The notes beneath the pieces are model-generated. The model had not been told where the DNA came from, searched no databases, and saw only the letters and a list, made by a program, of their open reading frames with translations. Of a stretch of DNA of 40,063 nt, positions 22,346-30,747 are shown in pieces (position 1 is the stretch's first letter; every line of letters starts with the position of its first letter). The position numbers and the translations under genes are program-made. Origin of the DNA: Peptococcaceae bacterium (GTDB taxonomy: Bacteria > Bacillota > Peptococcia > Peptococcales > Peptococcaceae); assembly GCA_900756555.1 (NCBI GenBank), contig CAAEKP010000016.1:1-40063 (forward strand), written 5' to 3'.

Positions 22346-23494
22346 ATGTACGATAGTATTATTGTTGGCTGTGGATTTGCCGGCGCGGTTGTGGCTCGTG
22401 AACTGGCAGAGCGCGGCAACCAGAATGTATGCATCATTGAAAAGCGCAATCACATTGGCGGCAACTGTTATGATTTGCTGGATGAAAACGGCATCCTGAT
22501 TCATCAGTACGGCCCGCATATTTTTCATACAAGCAAAAAAAATGTATACGATTATTTATCTCGCTTTACAGAATGGTATCATTACAAGCACGAAGTGGTG
22601 GCAAATATCCGCGGCGAATTTATGCCAGTGCCTTTTAATCTGAACACGTTGAACCTGGTGTACGGCGAAGAAAAAGCGGCTGTGCTGCGGGAAAAATTAA
22701 TCAACACATACGGATTGGAAACTCGCGTGCCAATCTTGCAGCTGAAAGAAAATCCAGACAAAGATATTCAGGCCATTGCAGATTATGTGTACGAAAATAT
22801 TTTTCTGCACTACACCTTAAAGCAGTGGGGACAGAAGCCGGAGGACATTGACCCAAGCGTTACCGCGCGGGTGCCTGTGCTCATATCGGAAGACAACGGT
22901 TATTTTCAGGACACTTACCAGGGGATGCCGCTGGAAGGATTCACACCGCTGTTTGAAAAAATGCTGGACTATCCAAATATTCATCTGATGCTGGACACCG
23001 ATGCCAACGAGCTGCTCACTTTGCAGGACGGGCAGATTTATTTTCAGGGCGAACCATTCAGCGGGCAGGTTATCTTCACCGGCCCTATTGATGAATTTTT
23101 TGCCTGCTGTTACGGGCAGCTGCCATATCGCTCTCTGAACTTTGTGTTTGAGCATCACGAAAAAAGCGATTATCAGCCAAAGGCTGTGGTAAATTATACC
23201 GTGAGCGAAGATTATACCCGCATCACCGAATTTAAAAAACTGACTGGACAGAAAATGCCGGAGCACACCACCATCATGAAGGAATATCCAATGCCATACA
23301 GCGGCAAAGCGGGCGAAATCCCCTACTATTCCATCATCAATGAGGAAAATCTGGCGCTGTATCAGCAGTACTGCCAACTGTTAGAAGGTTATCCAAACTT
23401 CCATCTGCTGGGCCGGTTGGCGGAATATAAATATTACAATATTGATGCCATTGTGGACAAAGCGCTGACACTGGCAAATACTTTATTAGGTTAA
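22346..23494 (+). CDS. glf: UDP-galactopyranose mutase
   Basis: Flavoenzyme that interconverts UDP-galactopyranose and UDP-galactofuranose for cell-surface glycans. The 382-residue sequence begins with the FAD-binding motif DSIIVGCGFAGAVVARELAERG and CIIEKRNHIGGNCYD, followed by the family motif YGPHIFHT and the C-terminal YNIDAIVDKAL. Length is normal. AAGGAGGCATATT precedes the ATG. It is 13 bp from the next glycosyltransferase gene and forms a two-gene operon with it, which supports a role in making a galactofuranose-containing polymer. Confidence 0.97.
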   Translation: MYDSIIVGCGFAGAVVARELAERGNQNVCIIEKRNHIGGNCYDLLDENGILIHQYGPHIFHTSKKNVYDYLSRFTEWYHYKHEVVANIRGEFMPVPFNLNTLNLVYGEEKAAVLREKLINTYGLETRVPILQLKENPDKDIQAIADYVYENIFLHYTLKQWGQKPEDIDPSVTARVPVLISEDNGYFQDTYQGMPLEGFTPLFEKMLDYPNIHLMLDTDANELLTLQDGQIYFQGEPFSGQVIFTGPIDEFFACCYGQLPYRSLNFVFEHHEKSDYQPKAVVNYTVSEDYTRITEFKKLTGQKMPEHTTIMKEYPMPYSGKAGEIPYYSIINEENLALYQQYCQLLEGYPNFHLLGRLAEYKYYNIDAIVDKALTLANTLLG

Positions 23495-23507
23495 GCAGGA
23501 GGCTGTT

Positions 23508-24533
23508 ATGAAGGTTTTATCCATTGCAATTCCTTCGTATAATTCGGAGGCTTACATGGCAAACTGCATTGAATCGCTGCTCATTGGCGGTGACGATGTG
23601 GAAATTTTAATTGTGAACGATGGCTCCAAGGATGGCACCGCTGCCATTGCCGATGCTTACGCGGCCAAATATCCAAACATTGTGCGCGCTATCCATCAGG
23701 AAAACGGCGGCCACGGCGAAGCGGTGAACGCTGGCTTGCGCAACGCCACCGGGGCATACTTTAAAGTGGTGGACAGTGACGACTGGGTAGACCCAAAAGC
23801 ATACATGGAAATTCTGGCACTGCTGAAGAAGATGCTCAGTGAACAGACGCAGTTGGATATGCTCATCTCTAACTTTGTATACGACAAACAGGGCGCATCC
23901 TTCAAAAAAGTAATGAATTATCGCTCTGTGCTGCCGCAGAATCAGATTTTCACCTGGGAGCAGATTGGCCGCTTCCAGAAAGGGCAGTATATTCTGATGC
24001 ACTCGGTTATCTATCGCACACAAATGCTGCGCGACTGTGAACTGGAACTGCCAAAGCACACCTTCTATGTGGACAACATTTTTGTGTATCAGCCACTGCC
24101 AGCGGTAAAAACCATCTACTACATGGATGTGGACTTCTATCATTATTTCATTGGCCGTGATGATCAGTCTGTCAACGAAAAAGTAATGATTAAACGTGTG
24201 GATCAGCAGCTGCGCGTGAATAAGCTGATGATTGATTATTATGATTTGTCGGACAAAAACATGGTGACCAGCAAAAAGCTGCGCCATTATATGTACAACT
24301 ATCTGGAAATCATGATGTGCATCTCCTCCATCATGCTCATTCGTTCTCACGAAGCAGCAAACATGAAAAAGCGCGATGAACTGTGGGAATACTTGCAGCT
24401 CAGCAATCCGCGTATGTACAAAAAATTGCGCTACGGTCTGTTTGGCCGCGTAATGACTCTGCACAATCCAGTGGGACTGAAATTTGCAGAAGTCTGCTAT
24501 AAAATTGCACAAAAATTATTTGGGTTCAACTGA
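23508..24533 (+). CDS. Family 2 glycosyltransferase
   Basis: A 341-residue GT-A protein: LSIAIPSYNSEAYMANCIESLL at the start, EILIVNDGSKDGT, ENGGHGEAVNAGLRNATGAYFKVVDSDDW with the DSDD metal-binding motif near residue 89. It transfers a sugar from a nucleotide donor to an acceptor in cell-envelope polysaccharide; the donor is not readable, though UDP-galactofuranose is suggested by the preceding glf. No membrane helices are visible. GCAGGAGGCTGTT precedes the ATG. A terminator follows at 24548-24582. Confidence 0.93.
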   Translation: MKVLSIAIPSYNSEAYMANCIESLLIGGDDVEILIVNDGSKDGTAAIADAYAAKYPNIVRAIHQENGGHGEAVNAGLRNATGAYFKVVDSDDWVDPKAYMEILALLKKMLSEQTQLDMLISNFVYDKQGASFKKVMNYRSVLPQNQIFTWEQIGRFQKGQYILMHSVIYRTQMLRDCELELPKHTFYVDNIFVYQPLPAVKTIYYMDVDFYHYFIGRDDQSVNEKVMIKRVDQQLRVNKLMIDYYDLSDKNMVTSKKLRHYMYNYLEIMMCISSIMLIRSHEAANMKKRDELWEYLQLSNPRMYKKLRYGLFGRVMTLHNPVGLKFAEVCYKIAQKLFGFN

Positions 24534-24547
24534 TTTTTAGATAAAGC

Positions 24548-24582
24548 AAAGGCTTGACCATATAAAGTGGTCAAGCCTTTTT
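24548..24582 (+). terminator. Terminator of the glf operon
   Basis: AAAGGCTTGACCA pairs with TGGTCAAGCCTTT across 7 bases, followed by TT. Confidence 0.88.
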
Positions 24583-24671
24583 GGTGCTCAATTTTTACTC
24601 TGCGACCAATTAGAATATTGCTGGACTATTTGTATTTATTCTTTTATAATAGAATCAATGGAGGTGTTGCT

Positions 24672-25256
24672 ATGCAAAAAATATTTATTGGAGTATTATT
24701 TTTATTTTTTCACTTCCGAATTAACGGGATTGATTTGCTGCCACAGTTTGTGGGCTATTTGTTAATCGGTTTCGGATTTGAAGAAATGCAAAAAACAGAT
24801 CAATCATTTGCCAATCGCAGCAAATTATTTTACTTATTTTCTGCCCTTCAACTTTTCGGTGCCGTTGTAATTACTATTTATGCAGCCCCTTATGCAGATG
24901 AGGCTGTACTATATCTATTGCTCATCATATCTGCGTGCATGGTAATTTACACACTGTATTGCATCTACCAGGCTGTGCGTGACAGCGAACAGCAAGTCGG
25001 TGAATTAGGCGCACCACGTTTAAAAACTTGGTGGATAATTTACATCACCCTTGCTCTTCTTGCGGAAATTTTTAGATTTATCCCACTCTCTCAAGCGATA
25101 GTAAATGTTTTGTCAATTATTTTGGCGTTTGGTGGCATGGTAACACTGATTGCTTACTCTGTTGTCCTCTATCAAACAATGAATCTCTATAAAAATCGGG
25201 AAATTATGTTGACAGCACAAGCAGAGAGTAATGAAAATCCAACAGATAACTTTTAA
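24672..25256 (+). CDS. Multi-pass membrane protein, unknown function
   Basis: A 194-residue protein from ATG at 24672, which has ATGGAGGTG just before it; the longer open frame from 24567 starts inside the terminator and lacks a ribosome site. Five to six hydrophobic helices, an early FFHFRINGIDLLPQFVGYLLIGFGFEEM segment, and a hydrophilic tail. I do not recognise a named family; the early DLLPQFVGYLLI pattern recurs in small Bacillota membrane proteins of unknown role. Single-gene unit. Confidence 0.85.
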   Translation: MQKIFIGVLFLFFHFRINGIDLLPQFVGYLLIGFGFEEMQKTDQSFANRSKLFYLFSALQLFGAVVITIYAAPYADEAVLYLLLIISACMVIYTLYCIYQAVRDSEQQVGELGAPRLKTWWIIYITLALLAEIFRFIPLSQAIVNVLSIILAFGGMVTLIAYSVVLYQTMNLYKNREIMLTAQAESNENPTDNF

Positions 25257-25322
25257 TCTGTATTGTAATTGTGTAATATTTTTTGTACAATGAAGTCAAC
25301 ATCACAAAGGAGGTCGTTTGAC

Positions 25323-25655
25323 ATGAAAGTAGGAATTATTCGTTGTATGCAAACAGAGGATTATTGCCCAGGCACCAATGATTTTAAAATGGTGACGGAG
25401 AAAAAAGGTGCTTTTGAAGGCGTAGAAGAACCAATTGAGATTGTTGGATTCTGTAACTGCGGCGGTTGTCCCGGCAAAAAAGCAGTGCTGCGCGCACGAA
25501 ATCTAATCAAAAAAGGCGCGGATACCATCGCGTTTGCCTCCTGCATCACCAAAGGCAATCCAATCGGCTATCCATGTCCCTTTGCCGCAAAGATGAAAGA
25601 AATCGTAAAAAAAGAAGTGGGCGAAGCAATTCGCATTCTGGATTACACCCACTAA
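25323..25655 (+). CDS. CGGC-domain protein (possible metal-binding)
   Basis: A 110-residue cytoplasmic protein with CNCGGCPGKKAVLRARNLIKKGADTIAFASCITKGNPIGYPCPF; the CGGC motif with further cysteines at CMQTEDYCPG suggests metal or iron-sulfur binding. Proteins of this CGGC family are uncharacterised. The ATG at 25323 is chosen because AAAGGAGG lies ten bases upstream; an earlier in-frame start lacks one. Followed by a terminator with an inserted repeat (25670-25787). Confidence 0.88.
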   Translation: MKVGIIRCMQTEDYCPGTNDFKMVTEKKGAFEGVEEPIEIVGFCNCGGCPGKKAVLRARNLIKKGADTIAFASCITKGNPIGYPCPFAAKMKEIVKKEVGEAIRILDYTH

Positions 25656-25669
25656 GTCATAGGTAAAAT

Positions 25670-25787
25670 AAAAGCGACTATCACAGATAAGTCATTTCGA
25701 CCGAAGCGGTAGCGTAGTGGAGAAATCTTTTAGATCTCTCGACTGCGCTCGAGATGACAAATTATCCGGTGTGATAGTCGCTTTTTT
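25670..25787. terminator. Terminator with a palindromic repeat in its loop
   Basis: AAAAGCGACTATCAC (25670-25684) pairs with GTGATAGTCGCTTTTTT (25771-25787), an excellent terminator stem, but the loop is 86 bases and contains its own repeat: GTCATTTCGA (25691-25700) and TCGAGATGAC (25749-25758) at the ends of a roughly 68-bp palindromic element. Both sides can terminate: the plus strand for the CGGC gene, while the minus-strand DUF6054-like gene ends at 25786. Confidence 0.8.
25691..25758. repeat. Palindromic intergenic repeat (MITE-like)
   Basis: Ends GTCATTTCGA / TCGAGATGAC, with GAGAAATC and GATCTCTC arms inside. Similar intergenic repeats with GTCATTTCGAC..GAGATGAC ends are common in bacterial genomes. 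It carries no gene. Confidence 0.65.
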
Positions 25788-26136
25788 ACCATGTGCTTTT
25801 AACAATGCTATACTTATCAATGACATCCCCGATTTTATCAAGGAATGCGTTTTCTCCCATTGTGTTTAACTTAAAGAAAGCTGCTGCACTTCCACCAGAT
25901 GTAATTGCGGAAAGGAGCAATACCTCCCCCTCTTGCAACAGTGTAATACTCAAGCTGACCCGATTACCGCCGATAAAACTGTAGCGTTCATACACGCGAA
26001 TCGCGCAACGACAATTACCAATCTCAAAGTCACTGTATTCTTCTAGCGTTGCTGAGATGCTCTTCATAATCACATCGTCTAATTCGTGCAGAATCTGATC
26101 AAAATCCCCCTGCAATTTGCATTCTAATTTTGCCAT
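25786..26136 (-). CDS. DUF6054-like small protein
   Basis: A 116-residue cytoplasmic protein: MAKLECKLQGDFDQILHELDDVIMKSISATLEEYSDFEIGNCRCAIRVYERYSFIGGNRVSLSITLL. This pattern, especially the IGNCRCAIRVYERYS..GGNRVSLSITL and the later TSGGSAAAFFKLNT.GE.AFL, is that of the DUF6054 family, whose role is unknown. AAGGTGATTTGTT precedes the ATG. It lies 11 bp after noc on the same strand, so it is probably read with it. Confidence 0.85.
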   Translation of the reverse strand: MAKLECKLQGDFDQILHELDDVIMKSISATLEEYSDFEIGNCRCAIRVYERYSFIGGNRVSLSITLLQEGEVLLLSAITSGGSAAAFFKLNTMGENAFLDKIGDVIDKYSIVKSTW

Positions 26137-26147
26137 AACAAATCACC

Positions 26148-27074
26148 TTACCCTGCTGCATTTTCATCTGCTTTGGCTTCCTGTGCTTGCTGCTGCTTGA
26201 TATCTTTTTTAGGCAGGCGAATCACCACTTCCAGATAATCGTCGTCCTCCCGTTCTGTTACTTCGGCAGGCAGACCGGCATCCTGAATGGTTTTGACGGT
26301 GCCTTTGATGGTGTTCACAAAGATTTTCATATCTTTGATGGCTTTCATCATCTTTTTCTTTTTCTGCTCGCGCACATTTTTTTCTTCGGTGATGAGCATA
26401 TTTTCCACTAAATCATCGGTTTGGCGCACGTTCAAGTTGCCTTTGTAAATGCGGTTCAGTGCTTCTAACTGCAAGTCTTCGTTTTTCAGCTTGAGCAGTG
26501 ACCGCACATGGCGCTCTGTAATCACATCCACAGAAATTTCCCGCCGCACTTTTTCAGAAAGATGTAGCAGACGCAGTTTGTTGGCAATGGTGGGCTGACT
26601 TTTGCCCATTTTTTTTGCCACTTCTTCCTGTGTAATCTGAAATTCCTGAATCAACCGCGCATAACCCTCGGCCTCTTCAAAATAGTTCAAATCCTCACGC
26701 TGCAGGTTTTCAATCAGCGCCATCTCCGCCACTTCGCGGTCATTGAGCTGACGCAACAAAGCCGGAACTGTTTCCTTTTGAGCCAGCTGACTGGCGCGGA
26801 AGCGTCGTTCTCCGCTCACCAACTGGTACTTGCCATCCACCAGACGCACAATCACCGGCTGCAATACACCATATTCCCGAATAGAGCTGGCCAATTCTTC
26901 TAACTGCGCTGGGTCAAAATGGGTGCGCGGCTGAAAAGGATTGGGCTGAATATCCGCAATCGCCAGCTCCAGAATTGCTTCGCTCTGCTTTTCTTCTGTC
27001 CCTGTTTCTATTGTTTCCATATTGCTCTCCTCCTGAAATAACTGCCGTAAATTATTTAATCTGGTTTTCAACAT
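26148..27074 (-). CDS. noc: Nucleoid occlusion protein Noc (ParB paralogue)
   Basis: A ParB-family CTPase that, in Bacillus, binds NBS sites, attaches DNA to the membrane and keeps the division septum off the nucleoid. About 308 residues from ATG at 27074, with AAAGGG upstream. The short amphipathic N-terminus MLKTRLNNLRQLF is suited to membrane contact. CTP motif GERRFRA is at 88-94 and ENLQRED at 122-128. At the residues that decide parS or NBS binding it has Gln160, Lys166 and Arg188 (Noc type), with His171 at the fourth. The acidic-basic C-terminal part is longer and more charged than in parB. Confidence 0.93.
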   Translation of the reverse strand: MLKTRLNNLRQLFQEESNMETIETGTEEKQSEAILELAIADIQPNPFQPRTHFDPAQLEELASSIREYGVLQPVIVRLVDGKYQLVSGERRFRASQLAQKETVPALLRQLNDREVAEMALIENLQREDLNYFEEAEGYARLIQEFQITQEEVAKKMGKSQPTIANKLRLLHLSEKVRREISVDVITERHVRSLLKLKNEDLQLEALNRIYKGNLNVRQTDDLVENMLITEEKNVREQKKKKMMKAIKDMKIFVNTIKGTVKTIQDAGLPAEVTEREDDDYLEVVIRLPKKDIKQQQAQEAKADENAAG

Positions 27075-27190
27075 GGCATTACCCTTTTCTTTCTTATTTT
27101 TCAAGCTTCCGTGCAAAAATATCTTCTAAAAAGATTTCTCTATTATTAAGCAATTTCCTGCTTTTTACAATAAAATTTACAGATATCCTT

Positions 27191-27913
27191 TCAAAATGTT
27201 TCACGTGAAACATTTGCAAAATTTTTATTGTACGGACATGCTTCTTTTTTGCATTGCGCATTTAGTGGAGAAAACCCACACACAATTTTGGCAGGCAGTT
27301 CCATCTGCACTGCAAAATGTTCCTGCACAAAATCTACTGCTTCTTTTGCTGCGGTAAAAGAATCCCGCTTGCAGCACCGTGGCCCGCCCAATGTGCCGAT
27401 AGCCTGCAACGCGCGGGCTGTCATCAAATTAGACGAACTCCATTCTTCCTGCTTCAATGGTGTCGCTTCTGTGATGATGCTCACAAAAATGCCAGCGCTC
27501 ACTGCCGCACCGCAGCAGCCCCAGAATCCGCAAGCACCACCAGGCACCTGCTTACCGCGCCGCACCATTTCATCAATCGCCTGTGGCAAATCAAACTGTG
27601 CGCCGCAATTATGATAGGCCGCCAGCAAAGCCGCACCCACCATCACATGATGTTCTGGTCCGTGCATAAAGATGGCAGGCTGCGCCATCAGCTGCTGCAT
27701 AATCGCAATCGGATTTTTGCTGCCAGTCTGCTTGCAAGTAGCAGCAATCAACTCCACACCCTGCGCAATATGACAGTCATCGCAAATAAAATGACCGTTC
27801 TTGCAGGCCGCTGTAGCTTCAAAATGATTGCCACAGATGGCACATTGCATCATGCGCGGTGTGGTGGTGTACTCCAACTCCGCGCCACAGATTAAACAAT
27901 TATCCTTGTTCAT
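27191..27913 (-). CDS. DUF5714-like cysteine-rich protein
   Basis: A 240-residue protein with an N-terminal zinc-ribbon region (CLICGAELEYTTTPRMMQCAICGNHFEATAACKNGHFICDDCH, four CxxC-type pairs) followed by a conserved GGACGFWGCCGAAVSAGIF and GGPRCCKRDSFTA, which matches my memory of the DUF5714 family. Function unknown; such proteins are metal-binding. It ends NVSRETF, because the last codons lie in a parS site (27197-27212). AAAGAGGAGTTACC precedes the ATG. It is preceded on the same strand by the 48-residue membrane protein and rsmG, so these may be one operon. Confidence 0.82.
   Translation of the reverse strand: MNKDNCLICGAELEYTTTPRMMQCAICGNHFEATAACKNGHFICDDCHIAQGVELIAATCKQTGSKNPIAIMQQLMAQPAIFMHGPEHHVMVGAALLAAYHNCGAQFDLPQAIDEMVRRGKQVPGGACGFWGCCGAAVSAGIFVSIITEATPLKQEEWSSSNLMTARALQAIGTLGGPRCCKRDSFTAAKEAVDFVQEHFAVQMELPAKIVCGFSPLNAQCKKEACPYNKNFANVSRETF
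27197..27212. other. parS: parS site, perfect consensus, inside a coding end
   Basis: TGTTTCACGTGAAACA with no mismatch, followed by TTTGCAAAA. Read on the minus strand it supplies the codons for Val-Ser-Arg-Glu-Thr near the end of the DUF5714-like gene. Confidence 0.95.
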
Positions 27914-27926
27914 GGTAACTCCTCTT

Positions 27927-28073
27927 TTATACTGAAAAGACTGTGTAACTCATAACCAATTGTAAAAACAGACAAATGACCACCATTAAAAAAATAACTA
28001 TGACACGCTGACTTCTTTTCAACGCTTTTCGATATTCTTCTTTTATTTCCTGCTCAGACTGAAATTCCGGCAT
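27927..28073 (-). CDS. Small single-helix membrane protein, 48 residues
   Basis: ATG at 28073 to TAA at 27927, with GGGCAGGAG just upstream. The protein begins MPEFQSEQEIKEEYRKALKR, a charged cytoplasmic helix, and continues with one hydrophobic segment VIVIFLMVVICLFLQLVM before a short tail. It starts 15 bp after rsmG and 13 bp before DUF5714-like gene, so it lies in one operon with them. No family is recognised. Confidence 0.8.
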   Translation of the reverse strand: MPEFQSEQEIKEEYRKALKRSQRVIVIFLMVVICLFLQLVMSYTVFSV

Positions 28074-28087
28074 AATCTTCTCCTGCC

Positions 28088-28798
28088 CTACAAAGGTTTC
28101 TTCTGTGGTGTGCCTGCTTTGCGTGGATATTTTTTTGGCGTATCGTTTATTTTTTCAATCACAGCCAGATTGCGGGTGTATGCACCGTCTGCTAAGGTAA
28201 ACTGCTGCACATCCACTACCTTGCCGCCTAATTCTTTCAGTGCGTTGCTGCTCTCTTTGATTTCATTTTCCAGTTCCGGCCCTTTCAGTGCAATAAAGAT
28301 GCCACCTTTTTTCACAAATGGCAGACAGATTTCCAACAGCACCGGCATCCGCGCTACGGCTCTGGCAGTCGCTAAATCATACTGAGCACGATACTCTGGT
28401 TTAATGCCAAATTCTTCAGCACGGCCATGTATCGCCTGCACACCTTCCAAGCCCAACTGCTTGCAAACTTCCTGTAAAAATACAATTCGTTTGTTCAGGG
28501 AATCAAACAGAGTCAGACTCAAGGCTGGCTCCATAATTTTTAACGGCACGCCTGGGAATCCAGCGCCAGTGCCAATGTCAATCATGGATTTATTTTTCAA
28601 TTCCGGCATCACCCGCAGCAAGCAGGCAGAGTCCACAAAATGCTTGTAAGCCACTTCGGTAGGCTCTTCAATGGCAGTCAGATTCATCTTCTGATTCCAC
28701 TCGATAAGCGTATTGTAGTACGTCACAAACTGCGCTGTCTGCTGCTCGGTTAAGGCAAAACCTTCGCTGATAAACGCTTTGCTTAAAATATCTCTCAT
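28088..28798 (-). CDS. rsmG: 16S rRNA (guanine527-N7)-methyltransferase RsmG
   Basis: Class I methyltransferase that uses S-adenosylmethionine to methylate G527 of 16S rRNA. The 236-residue sequence has MIDIGTGAGFPGVPLKI (SAM-binding motif I), FDSLNKRIVFLQEV and the TARAVARMPVLLEICLPFVKKGG region. Its length and C-terminal basic tail (KKYPRKAGTPQKKPL) fit the family. The ATG overlaps the mnmG stop by 4 bp, so the two are coupled, as in most Bacillota. Confidence 0.97.
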   Translation of the reverse strand: MRDILSKAFISEGFALTEQQTAQFVTYYNTLIEWNQKMNLTAIEEPTEVAYKHFVDSACLLRVMPELKNKSMIDIGTGAGFPGVPLKIMEPALSLTLFDSLNKRIVFLQEVCKQLGLEGVQAIHGRAEEFGIKPEYRAQYDLATARAVARMPVLLEICLPFVKKGGIFIALKGPELENEIKESSNALKELGGKVVDVQQFTLADGAYTRNLAVIEKINDTPKKYPRKAGTPQKKPL

Positions 28799-30693
28799 GC
28801 CTGCTCTCCTTCCTGACGGCGCTGCTGTTCCAGATACACCAGCAGCACAGAAATATCCGCCGGAGATACGCCGGAGATACGGGAAGCCTGCCCTACCGAT
28901 ACTGGTTTGATATTGTTCAGCTTCTGTTTGGCTTCATTGCGCAGGCCGGTAATCTGACTGTAATCTAAATCTTCCGATAAACGGCGGTTTTCTATTTTTT
29001 CCATGCGTGCTACCTGCTCCATCTGCATTTTGATGTAGCCTTCATATTTAATCTGCACTTCCACCTGCTCGCGCACATTGGCTGGCAGAGTATCATCACC
29101 CACACCCACAGCAATCAAATCTGCATAGGTAATCTGCGGACGTTTGAGCAGCTCAGCCGCTGGCAGACCATGCTTCAGCTGGGCGCTGCCCCGCTCTGCC
29201 AGAATATCCTGCATCGCTTGCAGATTGCAGGATACCGTTGTATGGCTCAACCGTTCAATTTCTGCTTCAATGGCAGCCTTCCGCGTGCAAAACGCCGCGT
29301 AGCGTTCTTCATTGACTAAGCCTACCGCATGGCCTTTTTCGGTCAGACGCAAGTCGGCATTGTCCTGCCGCAGCAGCAAACGATATTCGGCACGGCTGGT
29401 CAGCATACGATATGGCTCATTGGTGCCTTTGGTTACCAAATCATCAATCAATACGCCAATGTAGCCCTCGTACCGTTTCAGAATCAGTGGCTCTCTGCTC
29501 TCTAATTTCAAGCAGGCATTGATACCAGCCATCAAGCCCTGAGCAGCAGCTTCTTCATAGCCTGACGTACCATTAATCTGCCCTGCCGTGAACAAATTTT
29601 CAATCACTTTTGTTTCCAATGATGGCTTCAACTGCAATGGGTCAATACAGTCATATTCGATGGCATAAGCAGGACGCATCATTTCCACGTGTTCCAGGCC
29701 GGGAATGGTGCGAATCATTTGCAGCTGCACTTCCTCCGGCAAGCTGGACGAGAAGCCCTGCACATACATTTCCTGCGTGCTCAGACCTTCTGGCTCAATA
29801 AACAACTGATGCTGGCTCTTATCACTGAACCGCACAATTTTATCTTCGATGGACGGGCAATACCGTGGGCCAGTGCCTTCAATAAAGCCGGAGAATAACG
29901 GCGAGCGATTCAGATTATCGCGAATAATCTGATGGGTGCGCTCGTTGGTGTAAGTCAGCCAGCAAGGCTGCATCTCGTTATCGTTCATCTTGTCGGTCAT
30001 AAAGGAGAAGAACAGCTCATCCTCACCATCCTGACGGGACATTTTGCTGAAATCAACAGTACGGCGATCTACACGGGCTGGTGTGCCTGTTTTAAAACGC
30101 ACCACTTTCAAGCCCAAATCTTTCATATTGCCGGACAATAATTTGGCGGAGCGCTGTCCATTTGGCCCACATTCTTCCGAATACTCACCAATGATAACGC
30201 GACCTTTCAAATAAGTGCCTGTAGCCAAAATCACAGCTTTCGCCAGGTAAGTAGCACCAGTCTGCCCTACCACACCTTTTACTACACCATCTTCCACTAC
30301 CAGACGATCCACAATCATTTGTTTTACCGCCAGGTTTTCCTGCGTCTGCAATGTTTTTGTCATTTCCACCTGATATTCATATTTGTCCGCCTGCGCTCGC
30401 AATGAGTGCACAGCAGGCCCTTTGGTAGTGTTGAGCATACGCACCTGAATCTGCGTTTTATCAATATTTCTGCCCATCTCGCCGCCCAGTGCGTCGATTT
30501 CGCGCACCAGATGACCTTTGGCTGGGCCGCCAATGGATGGATTGCACGGCATAAAAGCAATGTTGCTCATGTCCACAGTCACAATCAGTGTTTTATGTCC
30601 CATACGGGCAGCGGCCAGCGCCGCCTCACAGCCAGCATGACCAGCACCTACCACCACCACATCATATTCATCTGCAATATATTCAATCGGCAA
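28795..30693 (-). CDS. mnmG: tRNA uridine-5-carboxymethylaminomethyl modification enzyme MnmG (GidA)
   Basis: FAD-dependent partner of MnmE in modifying the wobble uridine of several tRNAs. The 632-residue protein starts with an FAD-binding motif VVVGAGHAGCEAALAAARMG, then IGGPAKGHLVREIDALGGEMG, and ends with the conserved LL..GV.ADI.V. pattern (SGVSPADISVLLVYL). The start codon is TTG at 30693 with GAGGTGAAT upstream. It follows mnmE by 54 bp and overlaps rsmG. Confidence 0.98.
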   Translation of the reverse strand: MPIEYIADEYDVVVVGAGHAGCEAALAAARMGHKTLIVTVDMSNIAFMPCNPSIGGPAKGHLVREIDALGGEMGRNIDKTQIQVRMLNTTKGPAVHSLRAQADKYEYQVEMTKTLQTQENLAVKQMIVDRLVVEDGVVKGVVGQTGATYLAKAVILATGTYLKGRVIIGEYSEECGPNGQRSAKLLSGNMKDLGLKVVRFKTGTPARVDRRTVDFSKMSRQDGEDELFFSFMTDKMNDNEMQPCWLTYTNERTHQIIRDNLNRSPLFSGFIEGTGPRYCPSIEDKIVRFSDKSQHQLFIEPEGLSTQEMYVQGFSSSLPEEVQLQMIRTIPGLEHVEMMRPAYAIEYDCIDPLQLKPSLETKVIENLFTAGQINGTSGYEEAAAQGLMAGINACLKLESREPLILKRYEGYIGVLIDDLVTKGTNEPYRMLTSRAEYRLLLRQDNADLRLTEKGHAVGLVNEERYAAFCTRKAAIEAEIERLSHTTVSCNLQAMQDILAERGSAQLKHGLPAAELLKRPQITYADLIAVGVGDDTLPANVREQVEVQIKYEGYIKMQMEQVARMEKIENRRLSEDLDYSQITGLRNEAKQKLNNIKPVSVGQASRISGVSPADISVLLVYLEQQRRQEGEQA

Positions 30694-30747
30694 TGTTATT
30701 CACCTCATCAAAAAATTAAGTTTAAAATTATAATCAACATTAAAATG

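Noticed and set aside
22817..23377. Minus-strand ORF antisense to glf
   Set aside because: Shadow frame; glf has a full set of motifs on the plus strand.
23607..24512. Long minus-strand ORF (301 codons) antisense to the glycosyltransferase
   Set aside because: His/Val-rich shadow of a GT2 gene; the plus-strand frame has clear motifs and a ribosome site.
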